The position numbers were made by a program, and so were the translations under genes. From positions 53,649,618-53,713,617 of the forward strand of contig CM049317.1 in the NCBI GenBank assembly GCA_026874595.1: DNA of 64,000 nt, in the 5' to 3' direction. This DNA comes from Sipunculus nudus (taxonomy: Eukaryota > Annelida > Sipuncula > Golfingiida > Sipunculidae). Shown here one piece after another: positions 46,987 through 59,699 of this stretch. A model generated the notes under the pieces. It was not told where the DNA came from. It did no database searches and saw only the letters and a program-made list of their open reading frames with translations. Every line of letters begins with the position of its first letter. The stretch's first letter is position 1.

Positions 46987-48967
46987 CTGGAAAAGGTTCA
47001 AATGAGGTGTGAAATGCTAGAAAGGATCCAACGTTATTCAACAGTAGCACGCGCAGCCACATGACGCACCAGGTCGGGACCACAGACAGACTCTGGACTG
47101 TTATTGGCTCAATAATGGGCGTATATCTTCTAACGAAAACATCTGCCTGTAGGATCTATTGGCATTTACGTATTACCTAATTTATATTCATCACTCAAAA
47201 TACCGTTCAAAACAGAAAAGCACTTTATCCAGTAATCCAATTTAGGTATTAATCGACCACTACATAATGGTCACGTTTTTCTCACTTTCTTTTCAGGAAA
47301 GTAATCAGCTGACACAAACAGGTGACTACCCGAACCGTTTTAGACATGTTGTTTGTTGATGGAATGGCTTATTTTTCTATAGTTGTTAGAAAGGGCACGT
47401 ATGAATGTTTCTCCTCTTGTAAACCAGCACACCATGTATCTTAACCCATGCCGACGGACAACATCGATAGTGACGCCCTAAACATGTTTGTGTTGCACAT
47501 ATTATATATGAAGGTACATTTTTGATGGACTAATACTGTTCTTACCAATGAAAAAAAATGTTTATCACCTACACACGCCTGTACAATTTCTTCCATGTTT
47601 ACCTGGAGGCAGTAAATTTATTTACCTAACACATTATTACCTACGTCTGCGACCTTCTGTAAAAGAGTTTTTCTTGCCAGGTCAAGGAAAAAGAACTTCT
47701 GTACACAAATATATCAGTAAACAGCGGGTAGTCTCTATAATTGCCAGACGTTTATGATAAGTTACGAGTTGGGAGTCAGGCATCCAGTGTATCTCTATCA
47801 AATCCTTAGGCAAAAAATAAAATAAATAAATAAACTTATTCCAAGTATTTGGTAATATAATTTAATAGTATTCTTAACTCGGTGTTGATTAATCTTTTTT
47901 GATATGTATCGGAAATGGTGTGAAATTTTGTTTTTTTTTATATGTCGTATTTCAAGGACTTAAATAAAAAGTAGTATTCAACCTGAAAACTGACAAAATG
48001 TTTCTGTATTTTGTCGGCGGACAAATTATATAAAAATATAAAACCTTTTTTTTTTATGTGTGGGCCCAAAAGCGAGTGCTTGGTCTGGAAATTTGGCTGC
48101 ATTGTTAAGATCTAAAACAATGATATATATTTAAAATGTTTTTACAAATGGTATATCTCGGATCAAGTAGTGATTTTAACGTGTTACTTTTTTGGAATGA
48201 ACTTGTTGATTTTATCGAACGTACACGTATGCCTTCTGTTGAAAACACTTATCTGCTCTTACATTTGAATTTCACGGAAATTATCCGTTCCATGCCACTG
48301 AATCAGTTTACACATTTTGTATCGAATATAAGGTTAAGTGAAATTATGATCTTAAATTTTTTTATATGTAAAGGACGAGTGTGCAAACAAGAGACTTATG
48401 CATTTACAATGAAGAAATATAATAAAATAGGTTCAGAGTCACTTAGTTAAGTATACATACATGGTAAAGAGGCCCAAACATCTATCTGACCTTTATTAAC
48501 TATAGATTATCCCATGGAGCTTTTATAAAAAATAGTTCAAATCAAATCAATTTCAACAAGGACATCTGGCAGCCACTCAGATAAGCTAGGGCTTTCCAAA
48601 AAGCGTTTCGCAACAAGTGACCTTTCTACCTCCGCATATATGCAACCTACCAAATTATGTTACATGTTTTTCCCGTTTGTCAAAATTGGTGTGTTGAGTA
48701 CCATGTTGTTGGTAAACAAGTCCATACATTCTTTACGATGGCCTTTTCAGAATTTTTCCCATCCAAAATTACCCTAAGATCCATGATATATACACGGAGG
48801 AAGCAAGGAATCCCATATATTCTTTTTTTCAAAAGGTAGGTGAATGGGCACCTTTAAGAATATTAAGGACGTTTCGTTGGAAAATAAAGCAAACAATATT
48901 TTAATTTGTATATAAGCAAGGCAGAGGGTATTGAGGCTTTATAACAATTGTCCTATAACTACAGGCA

Positions 48968-49053
<86 letters not shown>

Positions 49054-49978
49054 TTATATGTAACAACGCTGGCGAGTGGGCAACTGATGAGATATTAATT
49101 ACGCTCCCCTGTATAATTTTTATTCCGGCTGCATTTATAACAATCTCTTTACAAGTTCAACCGTGAAGGATGTTACAATTTCTGATTATTACGTCAAACA
49201 TCCTGCTTTTTGTCTGTATAAAATTTATAATCTTTTGAAAATTATCAAACGCTTCAGCAGACAATGGGGGGCTATTCGGAGGAATTCCAAGGAAAACACG
49301 TGCACCAAATACCCTAAACAAAATAAAGCCGTTTACATGATTCATTCAGCGTTAAACAAAAAAAAAATCGAGAAAAAATACATTTAATCTGAATAGCCAT
49401 CACATAAAAAAAAATAATCCGGAAATGCGTTGTTTATCAGATAAAGGGTCTTTCGGATGAACTATATGATACGATTCATCATGGTTTCCAACTTGCCGCC
49501 GAGTACTGGAGTTAACCAGATTTTGACATACATGAATTAATGAAGTTGGTCATAGATAAACGTTTGCAACAAAAATATTATACACTGGAAATTATTGCTT
49601 ATTTGCCCTGAAAATTAATACACTGTTGCAATTTTTTTTCATTGTTCGGATTTCGGATAATCGGTCAAAATTCGGTTACCAGTTCTCAATTTCGAAATCA
49701 AGGCATTTTGATAAACGGTAGTCGGATTTAGAAAAGCTTGAAATGATCATCTGCATAAACAACAGAGGAAACGTTGGAACTTCGAGCTAAAATCTTTAGT
49801 GGTAGTGTGTTTATAATACCTCCCTCTTATTGTCTTGGTCAATTCTTTTCAAATCTCGATTGTGTTGCAACAAGGCCTAGGGCTATAAATGTAATTACAT
49901 TTACTCAGAAAACGCAAACCTGCAACTAAAACAAGCCGTTCCCTTCGCTTTATCAATTCATCAAACAAGTGTATTTAC
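46987..49978 (-). other. Putative intron 2 of the GPCR gene
   Basis: No gene recognised inside. Open frames at 47548-47757, 48136-48450 and 49157-49387 are AT-rich and lack domains. Holds the long (TA)n run at 48970-49050. Confidence 0.4.
48970..49050. repeat. (TA)n microsatellite, about 81 bp
   Basis: Longest pure TA run in the window; the Ile-Tyr frame across it is an artefact. Confidence 0.97.
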
Positions 49979-50108
49979 CAGTTTTTCAGCCATCTATTCA
50001 TTCCAATCAGCTTTACTGTACTGTTTTGGGCTGACAGGACAATGAACAAGACGGTCACTAAAATGAGTTTCAGAGCACACAGCAGTCCTTTGTTCGGACA
50101 AGTCGCCA
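49979..50108 (-). other. Candidate 130-nt exon 2 of the receptor gene
   Basis: Acceptor TTAGTGTTTTCAG (ending at 50109) and donor CTG|GTAAAT (intron starts at 49978) bound 130 nt on the minus strand. One frame reads through as a polar start followed by a hydrophobic stretch (CALKLILVTVLFIVLSA), like a signal anchor. In that frame the first codon is split (N|TG), and splicing from exon 1 at 50278 would give CTG. Splicing on to 46986 gives an immediate stop, so as part of the receptor gene it is 5' UTR with a small upstream frame. Alternatively it starts a separate membrane protein gene whose other exons I could not find. Confidence 0.4.
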
Positions 50109-50277
50109 CTGAAAACACTAATAAATTTTATAAAATGGATAGAAGAAAAAGCTGAAAGTAGCAAGATGTAATTTGTGGGGAAAAAACTAGCTTTAACGAC
50201 ATTTAGAAAGCTCTATCGAGATTCAGTTTTGCTCTGTCACGACTGCGGGGCCTGCGCAATAAACAATCTTTACTTAC

Positions 50278-50335
50278 GACCCGATTTTGAACCTCAATTT
50301 TGCCTGGAAGAGGACTCTATGACTTTCTTCTGTCC
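50278..50335 (-). other. Candidate exon 1 (5' UTR) of the receptor gene
   Basis: A consensus GTAAGT donor lies at 50272-50277 on the minus strand, about 55-60 nt downstream of the position expected for initiation from the TATA box at 50358-50363. The 5' end is an estimate from TATA spacing. Confidence 0.35.
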
Positions 50336-50357
50336 TACTTCTGGACCTTAAATTTGC

Positions 50358-50363
50358 TTTATA
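50358..50363 (-). promoter_or_regulatory. Candidate TATA box
   Basis: Minus-strand CTCTATAAAGC matches a TATA box and is correctly spaced from the candidate first exon. The DNA upstream (50420-50850) is less repeat-rich and has homeodomain-type TTTAATTACTCTTAATGG near 50630-50650, so it may be regulatory. Confidence 0.35.
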
Positions 50364-52007
50364 GAGTAGAATTACACCATCCTGGCCAACCTCCAAAATA
50401 AGGGAGCGCCTAATTGATTAAATAGCACTGGGGCGTGGGCTTCCGTCCACTGTATGATAACTTTCAACGAGACAAGGTCAACAGAAAGTCGATTTACAGC
50501 TCCAGTGGTCCCATAGAGGATGTTAGACGGGTTTCCAGAGCAGGCCGTACGCTCGCATGAACATATTTCACGCCTTGTGAGAGGAGTTTCCGGCCATTCG
50601 AAAGCGTTTTATTCTAACTCAGTATGCAGCTTTAATTACTCTTAATGGACACGTATGTTTAATGGCTTTGACAAGATAACTGGGCTCTGTTTGATAGCTT
50701 AACGTACGTGACTGATTCCTTGTTCCTGCTGACGCCAGGTATTAATGAGACAGAAAATCTCTCTCACGCAAACACTCAATAATGACACAAGGATCCCTTC
50801 TTGTCCTTCTACTTCGAGGTCACGGCTGGTTCATTTATGTTACGGGATTTATAACATGATCAGCTAACATTTGTGTCTGTATCTTTAAGCCATTTTAATT
50901 GATCCTGTTTTACGTTTATGAAATTTTTTTATTGAAAGTTTTTACCTGAAACTAAATGGATCTTTTTAATTAAAGTGCCGTACGGTTTTTTAATGTTTAA
51001 GGAAAAGCTCTCTACAAACCTATAAAAACTGTGCACTGGATGAATGATCACATAAAATAAATATTGGTAATTTTGTGGAAGTAAAAGGAACATGCCGAAA
51101 AAAAATATATAACCTATTATAAATATATGGGATTTATTGACGTTCGCGCTCTTTGTATCCTCTATTGGTCAATATGCCTAGAGTTTGTTACTTGTTCGAG
51201 TTTCAAAAGCTCTCGATTTTCGCAGGGTTTCGATTAGCCCTGCTATAAACAGGTTTTAGGTGTGATATCCCTCCAGATGCCATTTATAATCAAGAGAATT
51301 CTACAATTCCAGCCTGGCACTTATCAAGGGATTTATGAAATTAGTCACGGAGGAAGATAATTGTTTATTTGCTTAAGATATAAAAAAATAAAAATACCTG
51401 ATGGCAGTAACATATCAATTTACACGCTGGATTTCGGGTATACACAATTTAACCTGTTATCATACGAGCTTGGCATGCAGCCCAAAAAACCGCCCTTAAA
51501 GGTGGGAAAACTGATCCCCTCTATAGTATAGTTGTCTGCATGAAGAATTCTCATTTTGTCAGGAATGTACATGGGACTCATAAGTCCAGGGTGTTAATAT
51601 CAAGAAGTTTCATTATCCAGCAGCTGAAATTGGTCGAGTGATATTGGTAACCTATCGATCTTGGAGACAAAACCTGTCAAGCACAATACATTCAGTAAAA
51701 TAGACATGTATATTTGGACCAACCCAATACTGATAGTTATTAACCTTCATACAGGTGCAACTGCAATCTGTTACAAATAGGTGCTGTCCTGGGGGAAATC
51801 TTGCGTTATTCTGGTTGTGTGTCGTATGCGGCTTTAAATCGATTTAGGTTAGTTATGGAATCGACCGGAAGATTGCAGCAACATGTCTCAGTGAAGCCCT
51901 TTAATTTACTCAGAAATATTTTTATTTACTGGTTTTGATTTTTCTGATTGTGAGGTTGTAAATAATATTACGGATTGATCATGGACGGATCCAAGAATAT
52001 ATTGCAG

Positions 52008-52040
<33 letters not shown>

Positions 52041-53742
52041 TGGCTTGTAGTGAACCTACATATGGGGAATTTAGCAGAAGCCAAGGTGTGTGGTAAAATA
52101 AATCTTATTTAAAAAAAAACTGTTACTGGAATTACGCCTTTTTCCGTGATGATATCGTGCGGTACATGCAATGATTTCGTACATGATTGTTATCGTATAA
52201 CTGTTTTTACGTTGGACATAACTGTTATATACGAGAAATCCCATACGCGGGCTAAAACAAGATGGTCTATGAAAGCTTTTCAGCGCAGGCCGTACGTCTT
52301 ACTGATAAGCCAGCACAGAGAAGGTAACAACAGTCTCCCCGTCCTTTCATCAACTTAATTAACAGTAATCTCGGATTACATGAAGTTCTAACAGCAGGAG
52401 ACAATCTAACACTGATAGATAATGACGGTGACAATAAGAGAATGTTTCAGCGTGTTCGACTTGATCAGGTAGCACAAGAGATACCACCAACGGACACTAG
52501 AACTCCACGGACACGATCAAAGTGTCACTACTCTACTCAAGCCTTACTAGAAAAATGTTAATTCGGATGCAGTTTTACTCTATTTTGGATGAATTATTGG
52601 GAATGTGTTCTGCTGGTTTAGAATTCAGTTCACTTTTACCACTTCACCGAAAGTCAAAGATTTGTCACTCACATTAGAACTGATTTAAAACATTTGCAGA
52701 TTTCAAGTGATTTATACTCTCAGGCCAAAAGTAAAGAACGAAAAAAAATTAGGTCATGAGTAATCACGTGCTGAGACGATTGCAGGGGACATTTTTTAAC
52801 ATTGTATTGAGTGTTTATACCCGGTTCAATGGTTTCGTGGCCGAGAACGAGACCGGGACCACCACGTTTGAGACTGAGACAAGAATATATATGAGATCCC
52901 TTAACCCCAAGGTGGTCATGTCTCCAAATCCTCCTTTATATCGCATATAACAAGAAAAGATAAAGAAAAACACGATTCCCTCTATCCGTTATAATACACT
53001 TAGAAAAGTAGAGCATCTGGCGTTTCAAATCCAAAGGTTTCAATTAAGTTTTTAATCCTCTTTGATTTTTATACAAATCATACTTTATGACATAGAGTGT
53101 GACATTTACCTTTTAAAGTTGTGTGTGCTTCAGTTTCAAACATAATTCGAAATAGACGTCACGGACATTTTATGTTTCAGTCATCACGTATCTATGACAT
53201 CCCAGTATGTGTGACGCTAATTCTAGACATGTCATAAAAGCATGTACCGTTGAAACAGGTTCTTTAACGTTTGAAACGAACAGTCACCTGTTTCAGTTTG
53301 AAACTGAGAATGGTTTGAATCATATGTTAGTTTAATTTTTTTTTAATGTTATATTTCTGTTACTAAGCTAGTGACAGGCCTAAATTGTTAAAATATGTCA
53401 AGTTTGTTATTAAGAAATCCTTTTTTAGTGTTTTACACTATTTCTCTTTTAATTCCATTCAGTCTTAAATTAAAATGAACCCCGCCAACTCCGGGTTCAA
53501 TGCCTTGGTTTAGAACGACCCTCTCACATTGATGAGATTAATGATTCAATATGATCAAAAGTGGTAAGATTTGATGCACACCTAGCCTCTGTCATTGAAT
53601 AAAAGTGCTCTACTGGGAATATGAAAATAACTGCAATATCTTGTCTTACCCTCCATAAAAATCAGCCGTCTGGCCACTCTAGTGATAAAGAATCATCAGT
53701 ATGATAGACATTCATCATTTAGCACTCTATCCTGTATTTCGT
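50364..53742. other. Putative upstream region of the receptor gene; no other gene recognised
   Basis: Repeat-poor compared with the rest of the window. (AAT)n microsatellite at 52009-52040. Short frames at 52146-52358 and 52756-52950 have no domain or splice support. Confidence 0.4.
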
Positions 53743-54563
53743 AGTTACGGGACCTAATATACACAGATCACGTATGCGTGATGAACACAAATTTTGTAAT
53801 GGAGATAAAACAAATCTGATTCTGTAACACTAGGCAGCGTGAAATGTATAGAGGAATGAATAAAGAAGTCAGTGGTTTTTTGTTAACAAATAACTATAAA
53901 ATACTCTTAAAACAACCCTAACAGTAACAGTATAACAGCGGTATAATAACAAATCAATACAATTACACAGTAAAATAAACAATGTGCACAGTACCTGGAT
54001 ACCACCACCGTCACAACGATAAGTTTTTTTAAAATGTCTAGGCCGGATGAGAAGTCCACACCAATCCTCTCGGAGAATAACAGTCCAATGTAAAGCTCTT
54101 GTAACAATTGTAACAATCCAGAAAATAAACTTGAGACAGGCAGGATTAAATTGTATAGAGTTAGTAATAGAAGAATCCCTAAAATTACTGGATAATCGGA
54201 CAGGACACTGACATACACACGTCTGTGTCCGCTGGAATCTTCCCTCCTCTCTCTCCCGGCTCTAAAACACAACCCCCTATTTATAACTTCTCACCCGAAG
54301 CCGAGAATTTTCCACTTCTCGAACAGTCTAAAGGATCTAACATAATACACAGTAAAAACGCGTTACAGGAATCATCTAGAAGAACATCGCTGCGTCTCTA
54401 CATACCGGGGTCCACACGTGATCTCGGCGAGAAAGCCCCAAGCTAGCATGACAACGAGAGTTCAGCCAGTAAGGATTAAACATAGAATGAAATACGCGGC
54501 CAGACACGGGTGTTACAACACGAGTTACGCCCGTGCCACACAACAAAAAGGGCACCTGTAACA
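53743..54563 (-). mobile_element. LTR, family member on the minus strand
   Basis: Reverse complement of the family: ends CCTGTAACA at 54563 and AGTTACGGGACC at 53743 (first base changed). It holds a TATA box (minus strand TTATAAATAGG near 54280), a poly-A signal and the TGTTAACAAAAAACCACTGA block. Length 821 bp, close to the 811 bp of member 1, so nearly full length. The flanks TCGT and CATA do not match, so no target duplication is visible. Confidence 0.85.
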
Positions 54564-54940
54564 CATATACGCAAGAGACTTGGAAAGCGAACGATTTAAT
54601 CCCTCAATAAGAAAGTCGTCAATTGTCATATTGTATGTTTGATTCAGTGATTCTTACACAATAATTATTTTAAAAAATGAAACATCTGAACGAGACATAT
54701 CTGATAAACAAGCGTCTATGATGTGTATGATTGTGGTCTGCTACAAAACGAATAACATAAAGATACACAATATATAAATATGAAATATTTAAGAAATATA
54801 AATAAATAATAATACAAAACAATGTTATATATAAACGTATCAAAACGAAAATTAATTAAAAAAAACATACAAACCAAATAAATATAATATTCTTCCCTTA
54901 TCCGTCAGTTAGTATATAAAGTTATTTTTATCTATATTAT

Positions 54941-54981
<41 letters not shown>

Positions 54982-55164
54982 AATATATATTTATATTTTA
55001 TCACTCCTAAAGGTGGGCAGTTATTGCGTCTCTCCTTGATTGTCTTTTAGAAAGTATATCAGCAAAACGTATTGAACGGGTTTTGATGAAAGGTAAAAGT
55101 GTAATACCACAGGGGAAGTCTATAATAAGAATGGAAATTTATTTCGTAAGGCATATATATGTCT

Positions 55165-55198
<34 letters not shown>

Positions 55199-55255
55199 AT
55201 ATATATATTTATATATATATATATATATATATACCACATAAATATAATACATATA

Positions 55256-55298
<43 letters not shown>

Positions 55299-56693
55299 AA
55301 AAAAATTGTAAATTCATTATTAAAATATCATTCTTGGTTTGATTATCCTATTCAAGCAGTATATTAATTATTTCTGTTCAATTTTGCGATAAGCGCATTT
55401 ATGGTACTAATTAGGAGCAGAGACGTCAGTTCAAAAACAAACGGACACATATTTGCCGTTTCGTCACAGGATTTCATTGACATGGTGAACCATTAGATAT
55501 CGTATAACATGTTGAGTGTTCTCCGAGGGGAAATAATACTTAGTACCCTGAATATGTCAACCACAAAACCAGGATTGGCTACATCACAACATCCAGATAA
55601 CCATCCATAACCCTGACATGGGTTTAATTGAAGGTCAGGTACATTCATTACGATGCGGTCACTGTACATTCGTTCTGCCATTCGTTCCATATAACCACTA
55701 CTTTCTACAGCAGTGTTTCCTGTGTATCGCAACTGGCCCAGAACATTTTTCAAACCAGTTGCATATATATCCCTCTTCGAAGACAGCAAATATAAACCTG
55801 GGGCAGCCTGGTCTTTCAGGAATTCATGGAGGCCATTAATATATATGCAATATCATAAAGTGTCTCGGGTAGAAAGTTTAAACTGTTTCCGAAATACGAC
55901 CTGTCACCAAGGGCGAGATTCCTTGACCTATGTTATCCTGCATGAAAGATTATACCGTGAATGTGAAAAAAAAAAACTTAACACAGGAGTTCCATACAAT
56001 AAACAATACATATATTGTCTACCTTTGATATGTTATATCACATATCTATATTGGGCCCTTTTGCAACTAGAAAAGACCAAACAAAACTACCAGCCGGCGT
56101 AAAGGCTACGTTTGTGTGTGTGTTTGTTTATTATATCATATTTCGACCGGGTAGTTTTCTGCAACGTCATGTATATAAAGCTGTGAATTTTAACAGTACC
56201 CTTTATACGTATATCCTGCAAAGTCCGTCGCAAAGAAGAAAGCAATTTCATGGTTGCGTTACAACAAAGTCCAGGGTAATGTTATGATACCGTCTTCTTA
56301 TCTGTCGACCGGTGCCGCTAGAACAGTCGCTACCTTATTGGTCGGCCACGCGGCAGCGGTCTGTATGAAGAAGCCAGATAGACCGTTAATCTGGCGATCC
56401 AGCCAGTACAAAGGTCCCGGCTTGCCCACGGAATTGGGGTTTATTGCACGCCTTACAACTGACAAGCATATCAAAGCTTGCAGGGACCACCTTTGCTGAC
56501 TATAGACTTTTGATGTTCTTTGTCAACCCGGGATTTTCGTCTCAAAGGCAATAACGGTCACTTTATTAGTGTCGTCAATATCTATCACATTTGCCAGGTT
56601 TTCAAATATCTGACCATTAGCTTTGGCTGGGATTTTTCCACGGTGGGTAAGTCGCATGCCTCACCCGGGAGCTGATGGTTCTTGGTTCATTTA
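54564..56693. other. No recognised gene; AT microsatellites
   Basis: AT-rich. (TA)n runs at about 54943-54979, 55169-55230 and 55259-55296 make low-complexity frames. Overlapping frames at 55493-56499 on both strands have no domain. Confidence 0.45.
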
Positions 56694-56997
56694 GGCCAAA
56701 AAATTAAAGGTATTATTTTCAGGCAGAGCCCGCGTCAATTTTAAGCCCCCCTCCCCCACCCCTTCGCATAAAAAAAATATTTTGATTTTCATCTTTCAAG
56801 AAGATAAAATAATACAATTTTGATCAGATCTCCTTTGTTATGTAGTGCTTTTACCTGTTTAGGAAAAATTATGTATGTTTTTTCCTGATAATATGACATT
56901 TTTTATCGAAACATACAAAAATGGTAAAAATAAAATATCGCCCACTCGCACTGATTTCTGGAAAAAAAAAGTGCCTGATAACCATACTTTTTTGGCC
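56694..56997. mobile_element. GGCC-ended Harbinger-type MITE, copy C (304 bp)
   Basis: The best-preserved copy: GGCCAAAAAATTAAAGGTAT at the left, GATAACCATACTTTTTTGGCC at the right (20 of them complementary with gaps). A perfect 3-bp duplication TTA lies at 56691-56693 and 56998-57000. It shares the TTATGTAGTGCTTTTACCTG core with copies A and B. Confidence 0.85.
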
Positions 56998-57000
56998 TTA

Positions 57001-57723
57001 CAGTTCCTCCTTATAACTACCAGTATGACAGTTGGTATGTCCCATATTTCACAAATTTGATATGTAACATTGTTTGGAAAACGATAACACACACTCGTGT
57101 GTTTATAGGTGTATATATTATACTCGGTTCCACCAACCTTTGTCTAATTGTCTTTTGGAGATAATTATCTCAGAAGTTTACATTTTCAACTTATTTCATA
57201 GAAAAGTGATGGCCTATTTTATCAGTCCAAATTATGTTACACAACTTGTGGACATTATTCTAATCATCTGACAGATCAGTTGTTCAAAGCATGAGAAGTC
57301 ATTTTTTATAGGGTAGACTTATTTTAGTGTGTTTACATTACCTCATGCAATCAGCAGCTGTAATCTGAGAATAGTTCCTGCACGTGACCAGTTACTTTGC
57401 CGCCATAAATTGGGCTGATATCTTGTAAAAGTTAGACTAATCCCGAATATTTTAAAGTAATTAAGATTCCCAAGTATTGTTTATGGTAGGTTCCCCCTTT
57501 TTAATAATTATTCTCATGAATATTATACCCCATATCATCATTTACTCCATCAAGTAAATGTTCTCCATCGAGTTTGTATCGAGTGGTTGTATAGATGCTT
57601 TAAACTTTAATTTTAATCATAATATTTTAAATTTTTACATGCACTAATTTTCATCAGTCGATCTTTTCCTAGTTTTGTGCGTTTAACTGTAGTTTTTAAT
57701 GATTTTTATTGTTCCGCGCTTTA
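57001..57723. other. No recognised gene
   Basis: AT-rich DNA with nothing recognised. Confidence 0.5.
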
Positions 57724-57942
57724 GCGCGCGCGATTTTATTCTAGATTTTTTTTTTATTCTGGATATTATATTAAAAATAATGATGATGATAATAATAATA
57801 ATAATAATAGTAATAATATTTATTATTGCTATTATTATTTCGCGCGCGATTTTATTCTAGATTTTTTTATTCTGGATATTATATTAAAAATAATGATGAT
57901 GATAATAATAATAACAATAATAGTAATAATAATTATTATTGC

Positions 57943-57982
<40 letters not shown>

Positions 57983-58041
57983 TGAAACTATTATTATTAT
58001 TCCCGTTATTATTATTACTATTATTATTATTATAATTATTA

Positions 58042-58082
<41 letters not shown>

Positions 58083-58085
58083 GTT
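57724..58085. repeat. 116-bp duplication followed by (ATT)n microsatellite
   Basis: GCGCGCGATTTTATTCTAG through TATTAAAAATAATGATGATG occurs at 57725 and again at 57841, offset 116. The second copy runs into (ATT)n to about 58082. Low-complexity Ile, Asn and Tyr frames across it are not genes. Confidence 0.85.
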
Positions 58086-58489
58086 TTCATTATTCCTTTG
58101 TTTTTACTTACATTATTTTAATTATATTTTATATTCGTTCTTATATTTTTTGCTGTTTTTAGCATTGACTCACAATAAAAATGACCAGTTTTATAAAACA
58201 GTTATGCCTTTTACAACATAAATAGTTACATTCATAGCAACTGTACGCATGGTGTAAAGGACCAGGGAAGATACGGGCAGTATGGATCTGGTACAGCCGG
58301 ATGAAGATACAATGAAACTGTAATGCCAGTTGGTCCCCTAGAGGATCCGCGGTAGACAGATGGAACATCGGCCAGCTTGTCATGACGTCTGACATGAATC
58401 TGATTTAGTGCCAGACTGTGGGACCAAGTATCAGTGATAGGGACAAACTGACATTCATTCAGAGTTCGTGATTCTCAGTACACTCATCA
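58086..58489. other. No recognised gene
   Basis: A minus-strand frame at 58159-58395 has no domain or supporting splice sites. Confidence 0.4.
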
Positions 58490-58490
58490 T

Positions 58491-58547
58491 GCAGCGGTTA
58501 TACATTGCAGTCCTTCGAGATCTTCTTCGCTTTAAACGCTGCTTTGT
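58491..58547. repeat. Foldback hairpin, copy 2
   Basis: GCAGCGGTTA pairs with TTTAAACGCTGC; loop and stem are similar to 26004-26058. Some stem pairs are lost. Confidence 0.55.
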
Positions 58548-59699
58548 TTAGCAAGAGTTTTTTTGGAACCTCAAAGGTCTGGCTCATGGCCAAGAATCAG
58601 ACCAGCAAAAGTGGGGTGTCGTTGATTTAAAATTGGAGTTGGATGCACAATGCAATACCACGCTCTAATTGGTCTGGTTTCAATAGATTGCCGTATGCGA
58701 GCCCTGGTAGTGAGACCTGGAGAATATAGCGATACAAAGCAGTTATTTTAAGGAGGAAGATAGTAAAAGTGTAACACCTCAACAGCATTTTACCATCCAT
58801 TTCAGTAGCAGATGACGACAGAAATTACGCTTTATGTATTGTGGTATATTAAAAATGCCAATCTAGGGGAAGAAAAAGAAAACCTTACTTGATTTCAGGA
58901 AGGTCTTATGGATCTTAAAAGGTGGAGTTTGCTTTTTTTCCGAACAAGAAAGATCACTTGGTTAAATATAGTGCCGTTTCGGACGTAGAGAATCTTCAAG
59001 AATGACTTTGAATTATGGTTTCTTTGAGGATTATTTTTTATTTTTAAGATTTCTTTTAATTTTACATTTACGCTTTTAATATTGTGTTTTGTGTCTTTAG
59101 GGACTCAAATATTTGTTTTGCCCATCAAATGTAAAAAGAAAAACTGCTGGTGACAATTGCAAAATAAATGTTTGAGTAAAATTAGACGTTTGTATCATAG
59201 AGCATTATGTGTCGTTTTCACACCTGTTGGCCCTGTAAAACACATATCCAAAACTAATTTATGACAATAGAAATTATCGATAGCTCCCATATTGAAAAGC
59301 AAATAAAAGGTCTGCGTCTATCTTTATTTTTAGCAACATGAAATGATTGGGTATCCTACGCATCACTGAACGTGCCAATATTTAATAAGACAAGTCCCAG
59401 TTTATAAAGAAACAAAGGCCAGATGACCATAGGTCGAGCACTTGCCGGAAGTTGAAATATAAAAGACAGACAGAGAGACAGGAACACAGGGAAACAAGTG
59501 AAAACAGTAATTTGAATGAACAATGTTCTGGAAAAGCAAAAATAAATAACACTTTTATGTATTTATGCTGATATTGAAAAGTCACGGACAACCGGACAGA
59601 CAGAACAAATTTCCTGGTTTTCTTTTAACTTTATGATTTCAGAAGCATTGTTTAAAAAAGGTAGACTTCAGAATGACATATATCAGACCAAAGAATAAG
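58548..59699. other. No recognised gene
   Basis: Nothing recognised on either strand. Confidence 0.45.

Noticed and set aside
46817-47083. 88-codon minus-strand frame overlapping the receptor exon
   Set aside because: In a different frame from the receptor and covers its 5' UTR and the acceptor at 46987.
48948-49166. 72-codon frame on the plus strand
   Set aside because: Mostly Ile-Tyr from a (TA)n microsatellite.
57884-58121. Long Ile-, Asn- or Tyr-rich frames on both strands
   Set aside because: Translation of an (ATT)n microsatellite.
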